Below, piece after piece: positions 6,853 to 12,230 of a stretch of 12,230 nucleotides of DNA. A program made the position numbers and the translations under genes. How positions within the stretch are numbered: the stretch's first letter is position 1; every line of letters begins with the position of its first letter. Below the pieces are notes generated by a model. It made no database searches and was not told the origin of the DNA. It saw nothing but the letters and a program-made list of their open reading frames with translations. The stretch comes from CAWVWD01 sp965662365 (lineage in GTDB: Bacteria > Bacteroidota > Bacteroidia > Chitinophagales > Saprospiraceae), in NCBI GenBank assembly GCA_965662365.1, contig CBFIHR010000107.1:1-12230 (forward strand), written 5' to 3'.

Positions 6853-7212
6853 GCTCAAGCTATTTTTTATTTTTAGAAAATATGATTTGGTTTTATAATA
6901 ATGGCTGTTGCAATACTTACAAGCACCATATTATATATTACTATTAGTAATTTTATTATACCTAAAAACTACTTATTTTTTTAGAGGTTTCAGCACAAGT
7001 TAAACGATAAAACCCAATTCAAGTAACATTTAGGCGTTAAAGTTACAAAGGTGAGAAAAATTCATAGAAAGAATATACTGGCAAGATATAAAATTTGTTG
7101 GTTTTCGTCATGTTCGACACCATTTAATTCGACCATTATGATTTTTCAATGACTTCTAACGAGCCTTTTTCTAATTATCAGCGAGGAGAGATACTTCAAA
7201 AGCACCCTTATT
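6853..7212 (-). other. Intergenic region upstream of the PorP/SprF gene
   Basis: 360 bp, AT-rich, between two genes on the minus strand, so it should carry the promoter of the PorP/PorE-like pair. A near-perfect palindrome ATTACTA-T-TAGTAAT lies at 6937-6951. I find no convincing TTG/TAnnTTTG promoter pair. The minus strand has TTTTG near 7200 followed 19 nt later by TAATTAGA, a weak match that I do not call. The only ORFs are very short (27 codons on the plus strand at 6901-6984, 24 codons on the minus strand). Confidence 0.5.
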
Positions 7213-8313
7213 CTATTTTGATTGCGTAAATTCACGAGCTATAATTTGTCCAATCATCGCAGCGCCTTCATTTGTATAATGCGTGAAATCATAAAAATAC
7301 TGGCTATCCTTTGGCATTAAGGTGGCTAAATCAATCAATTGAACCTGATTATTTGTAGCAACTTGTCGAGTGACCTCATTGTATAATTCTAAAATTGCCC
7401 AAGCGGTCGAACCGTTAATATCTTGATATTCTACTTTACTTAGATTAACTCCAGTTGTCGGGTCGATGATGTCGCCAATGACTTGCGGTTGTGTCATTAA
7501 TACTGGTTTGATTTTGTTTGATTGACAAATTTGGACTAAATTTTCTAATCGCTTTTTATAATTTTCTAAAAATTCAGATTCGTGTTTTGCTAAAATTTCT
7601 TGTCGTTTTATTGAGTCTATTGTTATTGTTTTTAAATTTTCAACCTCAATATTATTGTGTAATAAACCTTGTTGATAGGCGATATAATACCGATAAAAAT
7701 TAAAAGCCAAACCAATCGTTTCACTATAATTAGCTAACGATTTTAGAAATCCTCCAACAGATTTTGTATTCAATTCCTTCATCGCCAAACGATCAAAACT
7801 CTCAAAATCTGCCGTTGCGACATCATTTACTCCAACTAAAAACAAGGCGTAATCGGGTTTTAATTTTACGACATAATCACGTAGTAAAACCTCGTGACCA
7901 AAAGTCGAATGACCATCCAAACCAGCATTATTTATCCAAAAATTTGGATATTTTTTTCGTAATAAACGATTCATTTCTGCTTGCCAAGTATTGTCATCAG
8001 ACAAATAATAACATTCGGTGGTACTGCCGCCAATTGTTATCATCGTCATTGCTTTATCCCAGTTTTCTGGCGGTTCTTCCCCTCGAAAACCCAATGAATT
8101 TTTGCTATGAAAAATCGTATCATCTAACTTTGGAATAAAATCATTGGCCATTACAAACTCTTGATTGGCCGCCAAAACGATTTCGCTACCTTTTACCCGA
8201 AAATCAAACGGTTGAAAAATCCGTAAAATCAATTCGACTAATACAAAAGCGACAACGCAACCAATGAAAATCGCTAATAGATTTTTATATAATTTGTTAA
8301 GTTTTTCCTTCAT
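7213..8313 (-). CDS. Membrane-anchored SGNH/GDSL hydrolase
   Basis: 366 aa, ATG at 8311-8313, preceded by an AGGAAAAGAG purine stretch that could act as a ribosome binding site. One N-terminal transmembrane helix (about 13-33) anchors a periplasmic domain. SGNH blocks are visible: block I ITIGGSTTE with S97 as nucleophile, block II NNAGLDGHS with G131, block III GVNDV with N163, and block V DFTHYTNEG with D342 and H345. A helical insertion of about 90 residues (175-265) separates blocks III and V. Family members are esterases or acyl transferases acting on sugars, lipids or peptidoglycan; the anchored form suggests acyl removal or transfer on an envelope polymer, which is inference. It stands alone, with 360 bp to the PorP gene downstream and a divergent 353-bp gap upstream. 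Confidence 0.85.
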   Translation of the reverse strand: MKEKLNKLYKNLLAIFIGCVVAFVLVELILRIFQPFDFRVKGSEIVLAANQEFVMANDFIPKLDDTIFHSKNSLGFRGEEPPENWDKAMTMITIGGSTTECYYLSDDNTWQAEMNRLLRKKYPNFWINNAGLDGHSTFGHEVLLRDYVVKLKPDYALFLVGVNDVATADFESFDRLAMKELNTKSVGGFLKSLANYSETIGLAFNFYRYYIAYQQGLLHNNIEVENLKTITIDSIKRQEILAKHESEFLENYKKRLENLVQICQSNKIKPVLMTQPQVIGDIIDPTTGVNLSKVEYQDINGSTAWAILELYNEVTRQVATNNQVQLIDLATLMPKDSQYFYDFTHYTNEGAAMIGQIIAREFTQSK

Positions 8314-8666
8314 TTTCTCTTTTCCTAATTGTTACCGTATAAAATTCTACAGCTCATTTTGTTAATTTCGTTTCATCGTTCAAAATATTAACAGCTCCGT
8401 TTCAATTAAGGTGTTTTTTATTGCTGTCATATTAAATAGTGTCGTATCCTTCGCTTCAAAAATTGTTTCGTTTGTTTTAGGACTGATATTGTCCTATTTT
8501 TTATTAAAAATCATTTTGAATGACGAATATAGTGATTTTGATGGTAATTTTGTATTGATGTAAAGGGAAGACGGATTGAACAAATCAAACAGATATAAAG
8601 GGATATCTTCTAATTTGTTTTCAGCCGTTTAATTCCTATTTCCATCATAAACTACACGAAAAAAAA
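8314..8666. other. Divergent intergenic region between the SGNH hydrolase and crotonase genes
   Basis: 353 bp between divergent starts at 8313 (-) and 8667 (+). The promoters of both must be here, but no clear TTG/TAnnTTTG pair stands out; TAATTTG near 8612 is one base short of the -7 consensus and lacks a well placed upstream box. The stretch 8366-8563 is an open plus-strand frame that may encode a small membrane protein (separate entry). Just before the crotonase start there is an A8 run (CACGAAAAAAAA-ATG), typical of Bacteroidota leaders. Confidence 0.5.
8411..8563 (+). CDS. Possible small single-pass membrane protein (50 aa, GTG start)
   Basis: The frame is open from 8366 and ends at TAA 8561-8563. 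The first conventional start is GTG at 8411. The product would begin VFFIAVILNSVVSFAS, continue with a hydrophobic helix (VLGLILSYFLLKIIL) and end in an acidic tail (NDEYSDFDGNF). This hydrophobic core plus charged end is typical of small membrane proteins. Against it: T-rich DNA readily gives chance hydrophobic frames, there is no Shine-Dalgarno, and ATG is lacking. It lies 103 bp before the crotonase gene on the same strand. No family is recognised. Confidence 0.22.
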   Translation: MFFIAVILNSVVSFASKIVSFVLGLILSYFLLKIILNDEYSDFDGNFVLM

Positions 8667-9431
8667 ATGATACATCAAACTTACATTACCGACCATATTT
8701 TACTATTAGAGTTAGATAATCCGCCTGCGAACACATTGGCGAAAGCCATGAAAATACAGATGATGAAAATCATGGATAAAGTCGAGCAAAATACGGAACT
8801 GCGGGCAATTATTATCACGGGGAGAGGAACAAAATTTTGTAGCGGTGATGATTTGAAAGAAGCGGCTTATAATGCAAAAACGGAACATGGAATTATTCAA
8901 AATCTTCGTGATTTTAGTGCGGTAATTGATAGATTTGAAGCGCTAGAGATTCCGATAATTGCTGCGATAAATGGTTGGTGTATTGGCGGCGGTTTGGAGT
9001 TGGCGTTGTGTTGTGATATTCGTGTGGCGGTGCCTGATGCGAAGTTTATCAGTGCTGGTGTGAATGTTGGCTTGACGGCTTCGGCTTTTCGGTTGCCTCG
9101 CTTGATTGGCATTGGTCGTGCGAAACGGTTGCTGCTTACGGGCGATACTATTAATGCAAAAACGGCTTTAGAATATGGCTTAATCACGGATGTTTTTGAC
9201 TCCAATCTACTTTTGGCGGAAGCCATAAAAATCGCTAAAACGATCGCTCAAAAAGCTCCTTTGGCTATAAAAGCAACGAAAAATATTGCGGATCAATCGT
9301 TGGATTTGGATTATGAAAAGGGTTTAAAATTTCAACAGGAACAATTGGAAAATTTGTCAAAAACACAAGATCACAAAATGGCTTTGGAAGCATTTTTGGA
9401 AAAACGAAAACCGATTTTTGAGGGAAAATGA
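8667..9431 (+). CDS. Enoyl-CoA hydratase/isomerase (crotonase) family protein with atypical active site
   Basis: 254 aa, ATG at 8667, full length for a crotonase. The CoA/oxyanion region FCSGDDLKEA (57-66), the INGWCIGGGLELALCCDI core (101-118) and the C-terminal helices for CoA binding and trimer contacts (about 195-254) are present. The first catalytic Glu (rat mitochondrial Glu144) is E111. The position of the second (Glu164, in the usual PE-x-x-x-G) reads AG-VNVG, giving G131, and the following loop is about three residues shorter than in hydratases. A normal syn-hydration of 2-enoyl-CoA is therefore doubtful; an isomerase, decarboxylase, hydrolase or dehydratase of another acyl-CoA is possible. 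It stands alone, followed by the hairpin at 9472. A stretch at about 8970-9125 is richer in G and T and poor in A compared with the rest of the gene. Confidence 0.9.
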   Translation: MIHQTYITDHILLLELDNPPANTLAKAMKIQMMKIMDKVEQNTELRAIIITGRGTKFCSGDDLKEAAYNAKTEHGIIQNLRDFSAVIDRFEALEIPIIAAINGWCIGGGLELALCCDIRVAVPDAKFISAGVNVGLTASAFRLPRLIGIGRAKRLLLTGDTINAKTALEYGLITDVFDSNLLLAEAIKIAKTIAQKAPLAIKATKNIADQSLDLDYEKGLKFQQEQLENLSKTQDHKMALEAFLEKRKPIFEGK

Positions 9432-9471
9432 TTTTAGTCAATTGACTTGGCAATAAGTACTCGGATTTATT

Positions 9472-9505
9472 AGGTTTACTACCGCTTTTTTGCGGTAGTA
9501 AACCT
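9472..9505. terminator. Hairpin between convergent genes (probable bidirectional terminator)
   Basis: A perfect 14-bp stem pairs 9472-9485 (AGGTTTACTACCGC) with 9492-9505 around a T6 loop. It lies 40 bp after the crotonase stop (+) and 20 bp after the peroxidase stop (-). There is no T-run after either arm, so termination strength is uncertain. Confidence 0.7.
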
Positions 9506-9525
9506 GAACTTCAAATCAGAATTGT

Positions 9526-10941
9526 TTATTGAGTTTTAATAACCTTTTTGGTAACTATTGCCAACGTTTCATTATTCATAATTCGTACAAAGAAAATGCC
9601 CTTCGGCAAATTGTAAACCTCAACTTGATGATTGCCGTCAATATTTTCTTGACGCAATAATCGACCATTCAAATCAAAAATAGACAATTGATAATCACCA
9701 TATTCTAATTCAATATTGATAAAATCCGTTGTCGGGTTTGGATAAATGTTAAAAATTGGTTTTTCGATAGTCGTCGTACTCACCCCAAACGGGATAATGG
9801 TAATATTTCCGTTCGCATCAAAAGGATTTGACCAAATTGGATTGGTGTAAATATCGCTGCCTGTCAAGGTTAGTAAAAATGCTTCGAGCGCATTTTTTTC
9901 TGCTTGTGTAAGATTTAGCTGTTGTCCGTTACCGGGATTTCCTGGCGCTCCGCCTCTCAATCTTGGGTCTAATTGAGGGTTGATTTGTGGGTCAAACGTA
10001 ATGTCGTTATAATGATTAATCACGTCCATGATGGAAGTCATACTGGCATCGTGCATCATCGCCCCGTTGAGTTGTCCTTGTGGATTCACCAAATCACGCA
10101 AACTCGGTGCTTTTGTCACGGTCAAATCGGTGGCATTCGGATCTTGGGCATTTCCAATAATTCCATTATTTTGAGAATTAGGATCAATGTCAAATTCAGG
10201 TGCTTGATGACAACCTTGACAACCTGCACCATTTGCGGGTCCACCTGGCGGAGCGATGAACAAGGCTTTTCCTTGGTTTTCTTGTGCGGTAAAATTCGGA
10301 AATGGTTGAGCAATATTATTGACTTGTGCTAATCCTGCATCAAATTTGGAATCAAAAGATTGAATACTTCTAATGAATTGAGCCAATGCCCGACGAATAC
10401 GTGCTTCTGTGACATTCGCATCGCCATAAGCGAACGTGAATAATTCTTGGTAATAATTTTCTGCTTCTAATCTTGTAAATAAAGAATCAATGGGCAAATC
10501 GCCTTGCGTTCCGCTGAATCCCATTTCTACATGGTCTTGAATCGGCATAGTTGATTGGATTTCCAAAGTTGCTGCTCGTTCGTCCCAAAAGAAGGCGACT
10601 TCATTGGCAAATCGTGCATTCACCAGACGCATCGCATGACGACCTGTGAGTTCGCTATTCAAACCAACACTCAAAGCCGCCGTATCGCTAAATGCAAATT
10701 CTTGTTTGTGACAACTTGCACAAGAAACAGTTTCGTTTGCAGACAGTTTTTTGTCATAAAATAAGACCCGACCAAGTGTTGCACCTGCGTCTGTAATTGG
10801 ATTATTATTCGGTGTGTTGTCTTTTGTAATGTAGTTTGGAACATTAGAATTAGCATAATGATCTAAATTATTTAAATCAATTGTTCCTGCAATTAAAATT
10901 GAGCTAATTGCAAAAATTAATAATAGAGGATATTTTTTCAT
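9526..10941 (-). CDS. Di-heme cytochrome c peroxidase (MauG/CcpA type) with T9SS sorting domain
   Basis: 471 aa, ATG at 10939-10941. A signal peptide covers about residues 1-19. The peroxidase fold has two c-type heme sites, CASCH (74-78) and CQGCH (241-245). It also has FFWDERA (117-123), where family members place a conserved Trp between the hemes, and MMHDASMTSIMDVINHY (295-311) as the usual HD motif before the last helices. After a Pro/Gly/Asn-rich stretch (317-342) the body ends with a LTLTG helix. Residues about 395-471 form a type A T9SS C-terminal domain: FNIYPNPTTDFINI, then LSIFDLNGRLL and LPKGIFFVRI, ending in KKVIKTQ. The protein should cross the inner membrane by Sec, receive heme in the periplasm and leave by the T9SS, acting on peroxide or another electron acceptor at the surface. 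Its electron donor is not in the window. Confidence 0.93.
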   Translation of the reverse strand: MKKYPLLLIFAISSILIAGTIDLNNLDHYANSNVPNYITKDNTPNNNPITDAGATLGRVLFYDKKLSANETVSCASCHKQEFAFSDTAALSVGLNSELTGRHAMRLVNARFANEVAFFWDERAATLEIQSTMPIQDHVEMGFSGTQGDLPIDSLFTRLEAENYYQELFTFAYGDANVTEARIRRALAQFIRSIQSFDSKFDAGLAQVNNIAQPFPNFTAQENQGKALFIAPPGGPANGAGCQGCHQAPEFDIDPNSQNNGIIGNAQDPNATDLTVTKAPSLRDLVNPQGQLNGAMMHDASMTSIMDVINHYNDITFDPQINPQLDPRLRGGAPGNPGNGQQLNLTQAEKNALEAFLLTLTGSDIYTNPIWSNPFDANGNITIIPFGVSTTTIEKPIFNIYPNPTTDFINIELEYGDYQLSIFDLNGRLLRQENIDGNHQVEVYNLPKGIFFVRIMNNETLAIVTKKVIKTQ

Positions 10942-11098
10942 GGTTTGTGATTTTTTATTTTTTGAATCCTTAAGAGAGGTTCAATAATCCATTTACTTTT
11001 CTAACTTTTTTTGAAAGGCAATTTATTTACGATTCTTTGTGAGGTGGTGCAGATTTTTCATAAAAGGTTGCACGAACAAAAAAACTAGCAAGTTGAAA

Positions 11099-11224
11099 TT
11101 ATAAAATTTGATTTTTCAGTGCTGGAAAGTCATCAGGTAATTTGGCCGCTAAAATAAACATTAAATTGACCACCGCAAAAAAGCGATAGGAAATCAACCT
11201 GGTTGTGAGTCTCCTGTTCTCCAT
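11099..11224 (-). CDS. Possible 41-aa ORF or gene remnant
   Basis: ATG at 11222-11224, stop TAA at 11099-11101. The product begins MENRRLTTRLISYRFFAVV, has a hydrophobic middle (FFAVVNLMFILAAKL) and ends PDDFPALKNQIL. A TGA stop lies three codons before the ATG, so the frame does not extend upstream. The RRLTTR start followed by a hydrophobic helix vaguely recalls the C-terminal end of some IS5-group transposases, but this is a weak impression. It begins 17 bp after the stop of the 77-aa frame, in another frame, so both may be pieces of one decayed gene. Confidence 0.18.
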   Translation of the reverse strand: MENRRLTTRLISYRFFAVVNLMFILAAKLPDDFPALKNQIL

Positions 11225-11241
11225 AGGGTTTCAACTTATGT

Positions 11242-11475
11242 TTAGTGTTCTCGCACCGTTGATGCTTTTTTACAAAAAACTAAATATTTAAAATCCGTAA
11301 TCAATTTTCCCAAAACTTCAATTATCTTTGATTTCCAATAATTGAAGCGAATTTGATTAGCAACATATCCAAACGGATAATCGTTCTTTCTCCGATGATG
11401 CACGATGGGGTATAAGAAAATGACTTTATAAAATGAGTTAAGCCTATCGATATTGATTTCGTGAGTGAAATCCAC
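11242..11475 (-). CDS. Orphan 77-aa ORF, hypothetical or gene fragment
   Basis: GTG start at 11473-11475, stop TAA at 11242-11244. The frame is open 12 codons further up to a stop at 11512-11514, without an ATG. The product starts DFTHEINIDRLNSFYKVIF and contains YPIVHHRRKNDYPFGYV and IRFNYWKSKIIEVLGKL. Codon choice (mixed third positions, few rare codons) looks more like real coding than like a chance frame, and the composition is not low-complexity. I recognise no family. The hairpin at 11455-11472 overlaps its 5' end. It may be a small gene of the peroxidase-side strand or the surviving part of a larger one. Confidence 0.3.
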   Translation of the reverse strand: MDFTHEINIDRLNSFYKVIFLYPIVHHRRKNDYPFGYVANQIRFNYWKSKIIEVLGKLITDFKYLVFCKKASTVREH

Positions 11476-11508
11476 GTATGAAATTAATACGTTTTTAATT
11501 AGAAAAGT

Positions 11509-11544
11509 AGTCTAAAATCTAACGTCTAATCATCTAATATCTAA
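11509..11544 (+). repeat. CTAA heptamer array in the leader of the secreted-protein gene
   Basis: AGTCTAA (11509-11515), AATCTAA (11516-11522), CGTCTAA (11523-11529), then TCATCTAA (11530-11537, one base longer) and TATCTAA (11538-11544). TCTAA recurs five times in sense orientation, ending 23 nt before ATG 11568. It is the clearest of the three CTAA arrays. Confidence 0.78.
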
Positions 11545-11567
11545 ATAAAAAATTAGCAATCAACTTT

Positions 11568-12230
11568 ATGATGAAATATGCAATTGTCTCAATGCTACTG
11601 TGTTGTGCGAGTATTATAAATGGACAAATTTTAGAAGTGCCATTCGGTTCTAATCCTAAACTATCGAATTATCAACCGCCTTCAGAACATCGCCCAAACT
11701 GGGACAAAAACGCTGGTGACACGATTGATATTCCTTTTTTAGATGATTTTAATTATGAATCTTTATTGCCTTCCGGCAAATATTGGGCGGATCAGTTTGC
11801 GTATGTGAACAAAGGTTATGGCGTAAATCCACCGACTTTAGGTGTGGCAACCTTGGACGGAATTGATGAAACTGGTGCGGCTTATGCCAATAGTGGCACA
11901 GGAGTTCGTGACTATTTGACTTCAAATCCGATTCGTTTAGGCGGCAAAACCGCTGCGGATAATGTTTACTTGAGTTATTTTTATCAAAAGAAGGGTTTTG
12001 GTGAAAAACCTGAAATTGGCGATAGCTTGGTGGTAGAATTTAAAGATAATCAAGGCAATTGGATTTGGATAGAAGCTTTTCCTGGTGTTCCTGACTCTGT
12101 GAATCCAAATGTTATTCAACCTTTTGCTTTCAGTGAATTACCGATTAATGAAAGTAGATTTTTGTATAATGGTTTTCAGTTTCGTTTCAAAAACTACGGG
12201 GCATTGACGGGAAGTGCGGATCATTGGCAC
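11568..12230 (+). CDS. N-terminal part of a large secreted Bacteroidota surface protein (partial)
   Basis: 221 residues are visible, running off the window. ATG at 11568 is followed at once by a second ATG (11571); either gives a signal peptide (MKYAIVSMLLCCASIINGQ) cut near NGQ-I. The mature part has PFLDDFNYESLLPSGKYW (56-73), then WADQFAYVNKGYGVNPPTLG (73-92) followed by VATLDGID. Further on are VYLSYFYQKKGFGEKPEIGD (133-152) with SLVVEF next, and RFRFKNYG-like strands. This series is one I associate with large Bacteroidota exported proteins that begin with a jelly-roll/MAM-like beta domain and usually end in a T9SS sorting domain; that end is not in view, so export by T9SS is inference. 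A function beyond surface protein cannot be given. The leader holds the CTAA heptamers. Confidence 0.88.
   Translation, partial: MMKYAIVSMLLCCASIINGQILEVPFGSNPKLSNYQPPSEHRPNWDKNAGDTIDIPFLDDFNYESLLPSGKYWADQFAYVNKGYGVNPPTLGVATLDGIDETGAAYANSGTGVRDYLTSNPIRLGGKTAADNVYLSYFYQKKGFGEKPEIGDSLVVEFKDNQGNWIWIEAFPGVPDSVNPNVIQPFAFSELPINESRFLYNGFQFRFKNYGALTGSADHWH

Larger units (their letters stand above)
10942..11567. other. Long intergenic region with two orphan reading frames
   Basis: 626 bp between divergent genes (10941, -; 11568, +). It holds two short minus-strand frames (11099-11224 and 11242-11475, separate entries). It also has a hairpin GTGCA/TGCAC with inner TTTT/AAAA (11047-11073), a GATTTC/GAAATC hairpin (11455-11472) and an ACGTAT/ATACGT inverted repeat (11474-11492). 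The CTAA heptamer array at 11509-11544 follows. The size and contents suggest an eroded gene or mobile element, but I find no terminal repeats or target duplication. Confidence 0.5.

Noticed and set aside
6853..6858. Upstream TTG start for the PorP/SprF gene (two extra residues)
   Set aside because: The ATG at 6850-6852 directly begins the signal peptide n-region and is the conventional start; the TTG adds only two residues and nothing supports it.
6901..6984. 27-codon plus-strand ORF encoding a hydrophobic peptide starting MAVAILTSTILYITIS
   Set aside because: It resembles a small toxin-like membrane peptide but is short, lies in very AT-rich DNA where such frames arise by chance, and has no visible ribosome site or antitoxin RNA.
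7764..8138. 124-codon plus-strand ORF opposite the SGNH hydrolase
   Set aside because: It overlaps the conserved SGNH blocks in antisense, and its product is Asn/His/Leu-rich without domain features.
8897..9226. 109-codon minus-strand ORF opposite the crotonase gene
   Set aside because: It is antisense to the conserved catalytic core, and its existence is explained by the A-poor patch, which lowers stop codons on that strand.
9973..10332. 119-codon plus-strand ORF opposite the di-heme peroxidase
   Set aside because: It is a shadow frame across the second heme site; the sense frame is fully supported by motifs.
11047..11073. GTGCA/TGCAC hairpin upstream of the peroxidase gene as a riboswitch or operator
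   Set aside because: Only a 5-bp stem with a bulge and a 4-bp inner pairing; too weak to call, and no known riboswitch features are present.

Overview
The window looks like chromosomal DNA of a low-GC member of the Bacteroidota, most likely Flavobacteriia or a close relative; the genus cannot be told. The pointers are a PorP/SprF outer-membrane protein followed by a PorE-like OmpA/PD40 lipoprotein-type gene, a type IX secretion (T9SS) C-terminal sorting domain on a secreted di-heme peroxidase, a DUF2027-Smr protein, AT-rich codons, and leaders with A-rich stretches instead of Shine-Dalgarno sites. I see no tRNA, rRNA, CRISPR array, intact insertion sequence or phage gene.

Layout. 1-192 (+) is the 3' end of an unrecognised gene. 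302-1330 (-) is a DUF2027-Smr protein and 1493-1903 (-) a small four-helix membrane protein. Facing it across a repeat-filled divergent spacer are an ERI1/KapD-type DEDDh exonuclease (2078-2617, +) and another small membrane protein (2686-3132, +), closed by a strong hairpin terminator. 3243-5693 (-) and 5836-6852 (-) form a PorP -> PorE-like pair with a GC-rich hairpin between them. 7213-8313 (-) is a membrane-anchored SGNH hydrolase. 8667-9431 (+) is a crotonase-fold protein lacking one of the two usual catalytic glutamates. 9526-10941 (-) is a MauG/CcpA-type di-heme peroxidase with a T9SS sorting tail. 10942-11567 holds two short orphan reading frames, and 11568-12230 (+) is the 5' end of a large secreted protein.

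How the parts relate. The PorP/PorE-like pair belongs to the T9SS envelope machinery or one of its many paralogous accessory pairs. The peroxidase is a probable T9SS cargo and the last gene a likely one, although its C-terminus is outside the window. The other genes are housekeeping or unassigned.

The most unusual signals are (i) short-period (7 nt, or 8/9 nt) AT-rich repeat arrays directly in front of five start codons, three of them built on CTAA every 7 nt in the sense orientation of the gene; (ii) a divergent spacer made almost wholly of an inverted pair of 8/9-nt arrays; (iii) a PorE-like protein carrying an extra C-terminal DUF1573 domain; (iv) the atypical crotonase active site; and (v) several small, possibly coding frames in the larger gaps. 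I did not find a clear-cut new defence or metabolic system here.
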